This document shows positions 25,143-33,644 of a DNA stretch of 64,000 nt, piece by piece. Origin of the DNA: Variovorax sp. Sphag1AA (GTDB lineage Bacteria; Pseudomonadota; Gammaproteobacteria; Burkholderiales; Burkholderiaceae_C); the NCBI RefSeq assembly GCF_014192575.1, contig NZ_JACHYC010000003.1, forward strand, positions 496,001 through 560,000. Direction: 5' to 3'. Position 1 is the first letter of the stretch. Every line of letters begins with the position of its first letter. The translations under genes were made by a program, and so were the position numbers. The notes below the pieces were generated by a model. It saw only the letters and a program-made list of their open reading frames with translations, did not search any database and was not told the origin of the DNA.

Positions 25143-26513
25143 TCAACCCGCGCACAGCGCGGTGAGCGTGCGGATATCGGTCATCGAAGCCAGCGTGCGG
25201 CAGTGCCTGGTGATCTCGTCCGCGCGCGCCTGGCCGAGCACCGGCACAACGAGCGAAGCGAACTTGGCCTCGAGCTGTGCATCGGTGAGCGGGTTCTCCA
25301 TCGAGCCGATGGCGTGGTCCACGTTCACTTCCACGCGGCTGCCATCGGTCAACACGGCAGCAACGCGCACTGCCGCTTCGTCGATGCTGTCGTCCACCGT
25401 CGCCTGCACCTTGTTGCGCAGCGCAACGACGCGCGGGTCGTTCACCACTGCATCGGAGAACTCCTCCTCCGCTGCGCGGCCGAAGAGCAGGCCCGCGGCG
25501 CAGCCGTGATAGACGCTGAACTTGCCCTGCAGGCCGTCCTTCGGCTCTTTCTTTCCGGTGAGCTCCAGCACGAGGGAGTGCACGCGCAACTCGATGCGCT
25601 CCACCTGATCGGCGCTGATGCCCTGTTCGCGCAGACGCACGCACGCATCGATGCTCGGGTGGATCACGATCCCGCAGGCAAAGGGCTTGTAGGTGTTGAA
25701 GGAGATCTCGAAGCGCTCGCCGAGCTCATCGGTCACCTCGTTCCACGCGCGCTTGTCCGAGGCCACCTGCACGAAGCCGCGCGGCGCTTCGAGTGCACGT
25801 TCGCTGGCGGTAAAGCCCTGGCTCGCCATCAGAGCGGACATGAGACCGGCCCGCGCGGCGCCACCCGGATGGAAAGGCTTGGTCATGGTGCCGAACTGCT
25901 CGCGAAAGCCTACCGGCTGCGACGCGGCGATGCCAAGCGCCATCGCGGTCTTCTTCTCGTCCAGGCCCAGGAGGCGCGCGCAACCAGCGGCCGCACCCAG
26001 CATGCCGGTGGAGCCAGTGATGTGCCAGCCACGGTCGTAGTGGTCCGGGTACATCGTGTTGCCGATGCGGCAGGCCACGTCGATGCCGAGCACCAGTGCA
26101 TCGATCACCGCCCGGCCGCTCAAGCCGCGGTGCTCAGCCAGCGCGAGCACTGCCGAGGCTACCGGCCCGGCGGGATGGATGATGGTCTTGAGGTGCGTGT
26201 CGTCGAAGTCGAAGGTATGCGACGTGATGCCGTTGACCAGCGCCGCGCTGGCCATGTCCAGCTTTTCCTTGCTGCCGAGCATTGTGGCTTGCGGTGCGGG
26301 CTGCAGGAGGCGGACCGCCCCGAGCGCTGCGGTCGCTGCTTCATGATATACCGCGCCAATTGCGCAGCCGAGCCAGTTGTAGAAGGTGCGATGCGCCTCC
26401 CGTTCCACCGCGTCCGACCAGCCGCGCGAGGCGTGGCCGGAGACGAAGCGGGCAAGGATGGCGGTGACCGGAGGAGCCGATGTGTCGGCTGGAACGTGCG
26501 TGTTGCGTGCCAC
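25143..26513 (-). CDS. MmgE/PrpD-family dehydratase
   Basis: A 456-residue member of the family that includes 2-methylcitrate dehydratase and cis-aconitate decarboxylase. Markers: WLGCAIGA near residue 50, TSHTFDFDDTH near 95, the conserved DYDRGWHITGSTGMLGAA-type stretch near 160, and GFREQFGTMTKPFHPGG near 205. The enzyme probably dehydrates or isomerises a tricarboxylate or related acid. No prpB or prpC gene is next to it, so it is unlikely to be propionate-cycle PrpD itself. Second gene of the operon, 27 bases before the dehydrogenase gene. Confidence 0.87.
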   Translation of the reverse strand: MARNTHVPADTSAPPVTAILARFVSGHASRGWSDAVEREAHRTFYNWLGCAIGAVYHEAATAALGAVRLLQPAPQATMLGSKEKLDMASAALVNGITSHTFDFDDTHLKTIIHPAGPVASAVLALAEHRGLSGRAVIDALVLGIDVACRIGNTMYPDHYDRGWHITGSTGMLGAAAGCARLLGLDEKKTAMALGIAASQPVGFREQFGTMTKPFHPGGAARAGLMSALMASQGFTASERALEAPRGFVQVASDKRAWNEVTDELGERFEISFNTYKPFACGIVIHPSIDACVRLREQGISADQVERIELRVHSLVLELTGKKEPKDGLQGKFSVYHGCAAGLLFGRAAEEEFSDAVVNDPRVVALRNKVQATVDDSIDEAAVRVAAVLTDGSRVEVNVDHAIGSMENPLTDAQLEAKFASLVVPVLGQARADEITRHCRTLASMTDIRTLTALCAG

Positions 26514-26561
26514 TGGAACTGATTCGTTTGCGGGTTGAAGAAAAAGGATGTCGGTGCGACG

Positions 26562-27530
26562 TCACTCGTCGAGCCGGATGCCTCGCGCCTTGGCGAGCGC
26601 ACTCCAGCGTGAGATCTCCGACGTGATGTACTGGCCGAATTGCTCCGGCGTCATGGGCCAGGGCTCGACCGCTTCGCTCGCCAGCTTTTCGGCGAGGTCC
26701 GGGGCCTTGAGCACCGCCACCTGCGTTTCGTTGAGCCGGCGCACGATGTCCGCAGGCATGCCGGCCGGGCCGACCGAGCCGTACCACTGCATTGCGTCGA
26801 AGCCCTTGAAGCCGACCTCTTCCATCGTCGGCACATCCTTGAGCTGCGAGCTTCGCGCCTTGCCGGTGACCGCCAGCGCACGCATGCGGCCTGAGCGCAG
26901 GTGCGGCAGCGCCGCCGCCAAGCCGGGGAACATGGCCTGGGTCTGGCCGCCCAGCAGGTCGGTGATCGCGGGTGCGATGCCGCGGTAGGGGATGTGGACC
27001 ATGATGGTCCCCGTCTCCTGCTTGAAGAGCTCCATCGTCAGGTGCGTGAGCGAGCCCGCCCCGGCCGAGCCGTAGCTCACCTTGCCCGGATTCGCCTTCA
27101 ACCACTTGATGAATTCGTCGACCGTGGTCGCCGGCACCGAGGCGTTGACCGTGAGAACGTTCGGCGTGGCGCCGATCATCCCGATGGGCGTGAAGTCCTT
27201 GATCGCGTCGTAGCTCACCTTGCGGGTCGCGGGTGTGGTGCCGTGCGTTGCCACATAGCCCTGCATCAGGGTGTAGCCGTCGGGCGCGGCATGCGCGGTG
27301 ATCTGGCTCGCGACCACGCCGCCACCGCCGCTCTGGTTGTCGACGACCATGCTCTGCCCGAGCAGGCGACCCCAGCGTTCGGCGACCACGCGGGCGATCA
27401 TGTCGTTGCCGCCGCCGGCAGCCACCGGGACGATGTAGCGGATCGGCTTGGTCGGATAGCTCTGCGCGAACGCCAGGTGCGGCGTCGCGAGCGCGGCTGC
27501 CGCAGCCTGCAGTAGATGGCGGCGTTGCAT
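26562..27530 (-). CDS. Bug/TctC-family tricarboxylate-binding receptor
   Basis: A 322-residue periplasmic binding protein of the Bordetella uptake gene family, recognised by SYPTKPIRYIVPVAAGGGNDMIAR after a signal peptide (residues 1-22, ending AFA), VVDNQSGGGGVVASQ and MVHIPYRGIAPAITDLLGGQ. These receptors bind organic acids for tripartite TctABC systems or signalling. Tct permease genes are absent here, as is usual for this family. Start at 27530 has GAAGGAGA at good spacing. First gene of a leftward operon, opposite a LysR regulator. Confidence 0.9.
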   Translation of the reverse strand: MQRRHLLQAAAAALATPHLAFAQSYPTKPIRYIVPVAAGGGNDMIARVVAERWGRLLGQSMVVDNQSGGGGVVASQITAHAAPDGYTLMQGYVATHGTTPATRKVSYDAIKDFTPIGMIGATPNVLTVNASVPATTVDEFIKWLKANPGKVSYGSAGAGSLTHLTMELFKQETGTIMVHIPYRGIAPAITDLLGGQTQAMFPGLAAALPHLRSGRMRALAVTGKARSSQLKDVPTMEEVGFKGFDAMQWYGSVGPAGMPADIVRRLNETQVAVLKAPDLAEKLASEAVEPWPMTPEQFGQYITSEISRWSALAKARGIRLDE

Positions 27531-27584
27531 ATCGATGTCTCCTTCGTTTTGTGGCGCGATCTTCGTCATTCGCGTCCTTGCGGT

Positions 27585-27613
27585 AAATTGCAATTTTCTG
27601 GTGCTTTATTGCA
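27585..27613. promoter_or_regulatory. Candidate LysR operator between Bug operon and regulator
   Basis: The 105-base divergent gap contains a perfect 12-bp palindrome AAATTGCAATTT (27585-27596). An inverted repeat TGCAAT (27589-27594) / ATTGCA (27608-27613) has a 13-base spacer. It lies about 40 bases from the regulator start and about 55 from the receptor start, the normal place for a LysR site. Confidence 0.45.
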
Positions 27614-27635
27614 CTTTCTGCATGAATCGATTCCC

Positions 27636-28550
27636 ATGACCAAGCCAACGCTCGCGGACCTCCGGGCCTTCGTCACCGTCGCCGAGACACAGAGCTTCGC
27701 GGCCGCGGCCCGTGCGCTGTACCTGTCGCAGCCCGCCTTGTCCCGCCGCATCTCGCACCTCGAAGACATGCTGGAGGTGCGTCTTTTCGACCGCACCACG
27801 CGCAGCGTCGCCCTGACCACGCTCGGCCAGCGCTTCCTCGGGCAGGTGCGCGGATTGATGGAAGAACTCGACCGCTCAGTGCTGAGCCTGCGCGACGCAG
27901 CAGAGCTGGAAGCAGGCGATGTGACCATCGGAGTGGTGCTCTCGACCATCCACCACTTCATGCCGCCGGTGATCAACGCCTTCCGCGAGCAGCACCCTCG
28001 CGTGCTGGTGCGCATCATCGAAGAAGGCGCGGACGAGGTGCTGGCCGCCGTCAAGCAGGGCGAGGCGGACTTCGCGCTCAACTACATCGGCATGCAGGAC
28101 CCGGAGGTCGAGTTCACGCCGCTGCTGAAGGAGCCCTATGTGCTCGCCGTTCCCACGGGGCATCCGCTGGCAAGGCGCAGATCGGTGGGGTGGGAGGAAC
28201 TCGCCGACTACCCGCACGCACGCGTGTCGCAGGCGAGCCGCAACAGGCTCTTCATCGACCAGGCCCTGGCTGAATTGCCGCCCCTGCCCCGCCCCGTCTG
28301 CGAGGTGCGGCACGTCTCGACACTGATCGACCTCGTCGAGCACGGCACGGGCGTTGCCGTCGTGCCGCAACTCACGCTGCCGCTCAGGCCCGGTTCGGTG
28401 GTCGGCGTGCGGCTGGAGCGGCCTGCAATCAGCCGGCCCATCGGCATCATCAAGCGCGCCGGACGCAGCCTGTCGCCGGCGGCCGAGGCCTTTGCGGAAC
28501 TGCTCGCGAATGCGAGTCGCGCGGCATTGAATTCCAGGAAACGCCGGTAG
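27636..28550 (+). CDS. LysR-family transcriptional regulator (operon control)
   Basis: A 304-residue LysR protein. The winged helix-turn-helix is at residues 5-62 (FVTVAETQSFAAAARALYLS, then QPALSRRISHLE, then VRLFDRTTRSV). The effector-binding domain starts near residue 93 (GDVTIGVV). It is divergent from the six-gene acid operon and most likely activates it in response to the operon's substrate. ATG 27636 gives the standard LysR N-terminus. Confidence 0.9.
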   Translation: MTKPTLADLRAFVTVAETQSFAAAARALYLSQPALSRRISHLEDMLEVRLFDRTTRSVALTTLGQRFLGQVRGLMEELDRSVLSLRDAAELEAGDVTIGVVLSTIHHFMPPVINAFREQHPRVLVRIIEEGADEVLAAVKQGEADFALNYIGMQDPEVEFTPLLKEPYVLAVPTGHPLARRRSVGWEELADYPHARVSQASRNRLFIDQALAELPPLPRPVCEVRHVSTLIDLVEHGTGVAVVPQLTLPLRPGSVVGVRLERPAISRPIGIIKRAGRSLSPAAEAFAELLANASRAALNSRKRR

Positions 28551-28607
28551 CGCCTGCAGGACAAGGGCAGAATCCGCTCCAGTCTTCGATTTCCGGTGGA
28601 GTGGCCG

Positions 28608-29687
28608 ATGGCGATGTTGCTGAGCGAGATCCAGTGGAGCGATCCGGTGCTGCCGGCGTCGCCCGATGCTGAATGGGAAGCCGAGCTCAAGCGGCGTGGC
28701 GCCCAGGTCCTCGAGGTGGACCGTCGTGTCGCCTCGGTCCGCTGGCTGCGCGAGGCCTCCTACCAGGCCACCAACTACATCCCCGGCGCCGTGCCCGAGC
28801 GCCTGCACCGCATGGGCAGCATGGTGACGGCGCAAGAGAACGCCTGCCGCTACTGCTACGGCGCCAACCGCGCCTTCATGAAGGTGTTGGGCTACCGCGA
28901 GTCCTTCATCCAGCAGGTCGAGCGCGACGTGCTGATGGCCGAGCTCGACGAAAAGCAGCGCGCGTACATCGCCTTCTGCCGCCGCCTTGCGCGATCCAAG
29001 CCACGCCCAGCTGCCGCCGAGCGCACTGCCCTGCTCGCCAGCGGCTACACACCCACGCAGGTCGGCGAGATCGCGTTTGCGATCTCCTTCGGCTGCTTCT
29101 ACAACCGCGTGAGCACGCTGATGGCTGCCCCGCCCGAACAGAAGTTCGAGCGCATGGCCGCCAGCCCGATGCGCTGGGTGATCGGCCTTGCCATGCGATT
29201 GATGAAGAAGCCGGAAGCCGCTGTTCAAGCACTTCCTGACCCGGCTGCGCTGACGTCAGGCCCTTTCGGCGCCGTACTCGCGCCGCTGGCCGGGCTGCGG
29301 GCGGCCAGCATCATGAAGGCCGCGCTCGACGGTGCGTTCGAGTCCGGAGAGCTCAGCCGATGCGCCAAGGTGCTGATGTTCGCGGTCATCGCGCGCACCG
29401 TTGCCTGCCCGCATTGCGAAGCGGCAGCCGTCCGGCTGTTGCAAGACGAAGGACTGAGTCAGGCCGAGATCGACAGCGCCATCGGCACGCTGCGCTCGCC
29501 CCGCCTTGCACCGCGCGAGAACGGCCTCCTCTCGTGGGCTCGCGACACGGTCTACTACGAACCCTCGTCCATCCAGCAGAAGACCCGTACGCTCGGCGCC
29601 GAGCTCGGGCCTCAGGCACTGCTGGAAGCCATCGGCGTCGCAGCGCTCGCGAACGGCACTGTCCGGCTCGCGATGCTGCTGGAGTGA
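28608..29687 (+). CDS. Tandem AhpD/carboxymuconolactone-decarboxylase-like protein
   Basis: A 359-residue protein with two all-helical AhpD-like domains. Each has a redox CxxC motif: NACRYCYGANRAF near residue 82 and VACPHCEAAAVRL near residue 265. The first is typical of peroxidase-related AhpD-like proteins that reduce peroxides or act as disulfide relays. Start ATG 28608 follows GGTGGAG at about seven bases, better than the upstream GTG. It overlaps the adenylate cyclase gene by one base (TGATG), implying coupled expression of a redox protein and a signalling enzyme. Confidence 0.8.
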   Translation: MAMLLSEIQWSDPVLPASPDAEWEAELKRRGAQVLEVDRRVASVRWLREASYQATNYIPGAVPERLHRMGSMVTAQENACRYCYGANRAFMKVLGYRESFIQQVERDVLMAELDEKQRAYIAFCRRLARSKPRPAAAERTALLASGYTPTQVGEIAFAISFGCFYNRVSTLMAAPPEQKFERMAASPMRWVIGLAMRLMKKPEAAVQALPDPAALTSGPFGAVLAPLAGLRAASIMKAALDGAFESGELSRCAKVLMFAVIARTVACPHCEAAAVRLLQDEGLSQAEIDSAIGTLRSPRLAPRENGLLSWARDTVYYEPSSIQQKTRTLGAELGPQALLEAIGVAALANGTVRLAMLLE

Positions 29688-30457
29688 TGGCGCTGGGCTG
29701 GGTGCTGGTCGCGCTCGGGGCCGCCGCCGTGGCGGCATTGGCCGCGCTGACGCTGCGCATGCGACACCAGAACGGCCAGCTCGAAAAGCTGCTGCTGTCC
29801 GCCGACGACAAGCTGGAGCAGCTTCAGCGCCAGTTCGAGCGCTTCGTGCCGGCCGACGTGGTGGAGCGCCTGACCCATGGCGGCGACAGCTTTGCTCCCG
29901 AGCGGCGACAGGTGACCATGCTGTTCGCCGACCTGCGCGGGTTCACCGCGCTGTGCGACCGGCTCGATCCCGCGGTCACCGTGAGCATCCTCAACGACTA
30001 CTTCCGCCACATGACGCTGGCGATCACCCGCCACCACGGTCATGTGACCGAGTTCGTCGGCGACGGCCTGCTGGCGCTGTTCGGTGCGATGGAGCCCAAC
30101 CCCTGGCAGGCACGCGACGCGGTGCTGGCCGCACTCGACATGCGCGCCGAGCTCGCGCGCTACAACGCGACGCTGCGGGAGAAGGGCCTGCCAGAGCTGC
30201 GCTTCGGCGTGGGCATCCACGGTGGCGAGGTGGTGGCCGGCGTGATCGGCACCGCGGGCCTCTCGAAGTTCAGCGTGACCGGCGATCCGATCAATGTCGC
30301 ATCAAGGGTCGAGGGACTGACCAGCAAATACGAGGTCGACCTGCTGATCACCGAGGACATCCGCCGCGCGCTCGACGAGCAGTTCCGCCTGCGGCCGATG
30401 CCACCCGCGATCGTCAAGGGCAAGGCGGAACCGATCCAGACCTACTACCTCGAGTGA
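29687..30457 (+). CDS. Class III adenylate/guanylate cyclase
   Basis: A 256-residue membrane-tethered cyclase: N-terminal helix (residues 4-24), short coiled coil (28-55), then a CHD catalytic domain. Metal-binding Asp residues are in FADLRGFT and FVGDGLLALFG; the substrate and transition-state region is GVGIHGGEVVAGVIG and FSVTGDPINVASRVEGL. It should make cAMP (or cGMP) at the inner membrane. The cyclic-nucleotide-binding protein at 4.0 kb is a conceivable but distant receiver. It overlaps the DUF899 gene on the opposite strand by 13 bases. Confidence 0.88.
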   Translation: MALGWVLVALGAAAVAALAALTLRMRHQNGQLEKLLLSADDKLEQLQRQFERFVPADVVERLTHGGDSFAPERRQVTMLFADLRGFTALCDRLDPAVTVSILNDYFRHMTLAITRHHGHVTEFVGDGLLALFGAMEPNPWQARDAVLAALDMRAELARYNATLREKGLPELRFGVGIHGGEVVAGVIGTAGLSKFSVTGDPINVASRVEGLTSKYEVDLLITEDIRRALDEQFRLRPMPPAIVKGKAEPIQTYYLE

Positions 30458-31209
30458 TCCTTGCGGAACGCTGCCTCGCCCGCGTCCGACACCTCGACCC
30501 ACTTCTTGTCGGGGACGGCCTCGGGGGTGTAGCTGTCGTGCCAGTTCCACCATTTGTAGGGTGGTGTCTGCGGGTAGCCCTCCGGTGAGTCCTCCCAGAC
30601 TTCCTGCCGGCCCAGCGGGGTGATGTCGAGGTAGTTCCAGGTACCGCCCATCTGTTCGTCGCCACGGCTCTTGACGAAATAGGTGCGGAAGATCCGGTCG
30701 CCGTCGCGGATGAACACGTTGGTGCCGTGCCATTCGCCCACGTCGAAGTCGGCGTCGAAGCTGTCGGTGACGGTGAACCACGGGATGTGCCCCCAGCCCG
30801 TCCGCTTCTGCAGGCTCGCGATGTCTGCCTGCGGTGCGCGCGAGACGAAGACGAGCGTGGTGTCGCGGGCATTGAGGTGCGACAGGTGCGCGACCTGGTC
30901 CGCCACCATCGAGCAGCCCCGGCAGGCATGCTCGGGCCAGCCGAACACGCCGGGTTCGTAGAAGGCGCGATAGACGATGAGCTGCCGCCGGCCATCGAAC
31001 AGCTCATGCAGGCTTCGCTTGCCCGATGGCCCTTCGAAGACATACGGCTTCTCCACCGCCATCCACGGCATTCGCCGCCGCTCGGCAGCCATCGCGTCGC
31101 GTGCATGGGTCAGCGCCTTTTCCTTCACGAGCAGCTGCTCGCGAGCCGCTTCCCACGCCTCTGGCGAGACGACCGGCGGCGTTTGCATCTTCTGGATTCC
31201 TGAGGTCAT
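30445..31209 (-). CDS. DUF899 thioredoxin-like protein
   Basis: A 254-residue member of the DUF899 family. Characteristic stretches: VVSPEAWEAAREQLLVKEK at the N-terminus, YRAFYEPGVFGWPEHACRGC around residue 85-100, and VTDSFDADFDVGEWHG with a late WNYLDITPLGRQE. The fold is thioredoxin-like but the chemistry is unknown. AGGAG precedes the start at 31209. No operon partner. Confidence 0.85.
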   Translation of the reverse strand: MTSGIQKMQTPPVVSPEAWEAAREQLLVKEKALTHARDAMAAERRRMPWMAVEKPYVFEGPSGKRSLHELFDGRRQLIVYRAFYEPGVFGWPEHACRGCSMVADQVAHLSHLNARDTTLVFVSRAPQADIASLQKRTGWGHIPWFTVTDSFDADFDVGEWHGTNVFIRDGDRIFRTYFVKSRGDEQMGGTWNYLDITPLGRQEVWEDSPEGYPQTPPYKWWNWHDSYTPEAVPDKKWVEVSDAGEAAFRKDHSR

Positions 31210-31364
31210 GTTTGCGATCTCCTGGTCTGGAAGAGGCCAGTCTGTCACCGACGGGCCTGCGGTGGGAGTAACAAGTTTGGCGGCTTTCCTGTGAAGCATT
31301 GCCGGCCCGACGTTGCCATTGGCACGGGCGCGGCGTATCGTGGGCGGCGTTGAGGGAGCGACCC

Positions 31365-31790
31365 ATGCCTTCGCCAACAAGCCCTGTCCAAGTCGCGGCA
31401 CGGTCCGCGCAAGCGATGCCCATGAGCGCATGGCGCTCTGATGAGGCTTCGTTGCCGTCATCGCAGGCCGAGGAGTGCGAACGGGCGGTACGGGCGATCT
31501 GGCGCAGCCTGGACGAGCATGACCTCGTAGACGAGCAGATACGCAGCGAGCTCGCGACCCTCCTCGAATGCCTGGCGGGCCTCCCCCTCGGCAACCGTCC
31601 CCAGCGGCTGATCGCCGTGCTCCGGCAGCCCAACCCGCTCGATCCTTCGCACCTGTACTGGCTCACCCGCCGCCTGCTGACGCTCGTGCCCGAGTTGCAG
31701 GCCATCGCCCATATCGGCCAGGAGCCGGTCGGCGCCTTGCGAAGCGACATGCCGATCGACGCGATCGATGCCTACCAGCCGCTCGACTGA
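31365..31790 (+). CDS. Hypothetical protein upstream of cytochrome b561
   Basis: A 141-residue soluble protein, mostly helical by composition (ECERAVRAIWRSLDEHDLVD, then ELATLLECLAGLPLG). GAGGGAG lies four bases before ATG 31365. It overlaps the following cytochrome gene by 23 bases and so is probably its operon mate. No family is recognised. Confidence 0.6.
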   Translation: MPSPTSPVQVAARSAQAMPMSAWRSDEASLPSSQAEECERAVRAIWRSLDEHDLVDEQIRSELATLLECLAGLPLGNRPQRLIAVLRQPNPLDPSHLYWLTRRLLTLVPELQAIAHIGQEPVGALRSDMPIDAIDAYQPLD

Positions 31791-32355
31791 CCCTACGGAC
31801 GCGCCGGTGTCTACCGGCGCGAACTGGAGCGCCATTGCCAAGCTTCTGCACTGGACCATCGCCGCGCTCATCGTGGCGCAGTTCGTGGTCGGGTGGATGG
31901 CGGTGAGCTGGCGGCTCTCGCCGATGAAGCTGGATCTCTTCGTGTGGCACAAGTCGACCGGCATGCTCGTGCTCGCGCTCGTGGTGCTGCGACTGGCGTG
32001 GCGTGCGACGCATCACCCGCCCCCGTTGCCATCGAACATGCCGCGCTGGGAGCGCTTCGCGGCGGCACTCACGCATGCTCTTCTGTACGCAGCCATGATC
32101 GCGATTCCGTTGACCGGATGGGTGGTCAGCTCGGCGGCCGGCGTGCCGTTCAGCATCTACTGGCGCATTCCGCTGCCTTCGATCGCGCCGACGGACCGTC
32201 ACCTGGTCGAAGTCGTCGGGAACGTCCATGGTGCGCTCGGCATCGCACTGATCGTGCTGCTGGTGATCCACGTCGGCGCGGCCCTGCGGCATCACTACAT
32301 CAAGCGCGACGATGTGCTGGTCCGCATGCTTCCACGGAGAAGGACATCCCGATGA
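31768..32355 (+). CDS. Cytochrome b561-family protein
   Basis: A 195-residue four-helix membrane cytochrome. Haem ligands are the His residues in KLLHWTIAALIV, VWHKSTGMLVLAL, AALTHALLYAAMI and GNVHGALGIALIVLLVIHVG. Such proteins move electrons between the quinone pool and periplasmic partners. It is followed by two YceI-type genes with four-base overlaps, a combination found with CybB-YceI pairs. The start could be slightly downstream, for example at the residues before NWSAIAKLLHW. Confidence 0.87.
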   Translation: MPTSRSTDPTDAPVSTGANWSAIAKLLHWTIAALIVAQFVVGWMAVSWRLSPMKLDLFVWHKSTGMLVLALVVLRLAWRATHHPPPLPSNMPRWERFAAALTHALLYAAMIAIPLTGWVVSSAAGVPFSIYWRIPLPSIAPTDRHLVEVVGNVHGALGIALIVLLVIHVGAALRHHYIKRDDVLVRMLPRRRTSR

Positions 32356-32918
32356 GGACACCCGCCGTCACCGCCGTCCTGTTCGCTGGCCTCGCCTTAC
32401 CGTTCGCCTGGGCCCGCGCGGCCGACTGGCAGCTGGAGCCTGCCAGCAGCCGTCTCGAGTTCGCCGCCACGTTCGAGAAGACGCCGGCGCCGGGCGTATT
32501 CCGGGAGTTCGACGTCAAGCTCAGCCTCGACCCCACCAAGGAAGACGCGGGCCGGCTCGACGTGACGATCAACGTCGCGAGCGCCGACATGGCGAGTGCC
32601 GACATCAACAAGGCGATCGCCGGCGCCGAGTGGTTCGACTTCGCGCGGTTCCGGCAGGCGGAGTTCCACGCGACCGAGGTGCGGCGCGTGCAGCCCGACG
32701 CCTTCGTCGCGCGCGGCACGCTCACGCTCAAGGGCGTGAAGCAGCCGGTCGAGGTTCCTTTCTCGTGGAGCGAATCGGGCAGCACCGCGAACATGGAAGG
32801 CAAGTTCGTCGTGAAGCGCGCTGCCTTTGGCATCGGCACCGGGGAGTGGACGGCAACGACCACCATCGGCGCGGACGTCACGGTCACGTTCAAGGTGCGC
32901 TTGCGCAAGGCCGCATGA
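32352..32918 (+). CDS. YceI-family periplasmic lipocalin-like protein
   Basis: A 188-residue protein with a signal peptide (cleavage after ARA, near residue 23) and a YceI beta-barrel: WQLEPASSRLEFAATFEKT, then GRLDVTINVASADM and FRQAEFHATEVRR. The family binds polyisoprenoid lipids such as ubiquinone precursors. The start codon overlaps the cytochrome stop by ATGA, so the two are coupled and may act on the same quinone-like molecule. Confidence 0.9.
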   Translation: MRTPAVTAVLFAGLALPFAWARAADWQLEPASSRLEFAATFEKTPAPGVFREFDVKLSLDPTKEDAGRLDVTINVASADMASADINKAIAGAEWFDFARFRQAEFHATEVRRVQPDAFVARGTLTLKGVKQPVEVPFSWSESGSTANMEGKFVVKRAAFGIGTGEWTATTTIGADVTVTFKVRLRKAA

Positions 32919-33643
32919 CATCGAAGCGCCTTGCCCATGCTGCGCAGGCAGCGGTTCTGTCGCTCGCGGTGGCGCTGGCCGCGTGCGGAACCGCTCCAGC
33001 GCCCCAGGTCGCGCAGCAGGCCGCCCTTGCGCGCGCACCACCGGGCTTTCCTGCGGATGTCTACGAGCGCGCGGCGGCGCAGGGCGCCGTGGTCTATCGC
33101 GTCAGTCCGCCCGACGCGCTCGTGGTGATCACCGTGCGGCGCGGTGGATCGCTCGCACGATTCGGACACGACCACGTCATCGCCAGCCGGTCGCTGCAGG
33201 GCTTCGTCGCGCCCGCACAGGGCCGCGCGGACCTCTTCATGCCGCTGGACGATCTCTCCGTCGACGAGCCGGCACTCCGAACGGAAGCCGGGCTCGACAC
33301 GCAGCCGACGGCATCCGACATCGAAGGCACGCGGACCAACATGCAGGACAAGGTGCTGCGAGTGCAGGAGTTTCCGTATGCGCTTGTGCAGGTGCGCGAC
33401 GTGGACGCGAAGGACCCGGCATCGGCGTCGGTCTCGATCACATTGCTCGGAACCACCCGGACCTCGACCGTGCCACTGACACTGGTCAGAACGCAGGACG
33501 CCCTGCGCGTGATCGGCTCGATGGAGCTGAAGCAGTCCGACTTTGGCATCACCCCCTTCTCGCTGCTCGGGGGTGCACTCCAGGTCGAGGACGCATTCAG
33601 AGTCCGCTTCGATATCCGTGCCCACGCGCCGGCGAGCCCATGA
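32915..33643 (+). CDS. YceI-like lipoprotein
   Basis: A 242-residue lipoprotein (lipobox LALAACG at about residues 18-24) whose body resembles a divergent YceI domain: LARFGHDHVIASRSLQGFV, then SDIEGTRTNMQDKVLRV and LKQSDFGITPFSLLGGALQVED. It is coupled to the preceding YceI gene by an ATGA overlap. Two successive YceI-type proteins, one soluble and one lipid-anchored, suggest a relay across the periplasm. Function unproven. Confidence 0.8.
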   Translation: MTSKRLAHAAQAAVLSLAVALAACGTAPAPQVAQQAALARAPPGFPADVYERAAAQGAVVYRVSPPDALVVITVRRGGSLARFGHDHVIASRSLQGFVAPAQGRADLFMPLDDLSVDEPALRTEAGLDTQPTASDIEGTRTNMQDKVLRVQEFPYALVQVRDVDAKDPASASVSITLLGTTRTSTVPLTLVRTQDALRVIGSMELKQSDFGITPFSLLGGALQVEDAFRVRFDIRAHAPASP

Positions 33644-33644
33644 T

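Noticed and set aside
25143-26513. Assignment of the MmgE/PrpD gene as 2-methylcitrate dehydratase PrpD
   Set aside because: No prpB, prpC or acnD neighbours; the setting with a Bug receptor and a beta-decarboxylating dehydrogenase points to another acid.
24759-26522. Plus-strand open frame of about 590 codons
   Set aside because: Antisense to the MmgE/PrpD and dehydrogenase genes; composition of a shadow frame.
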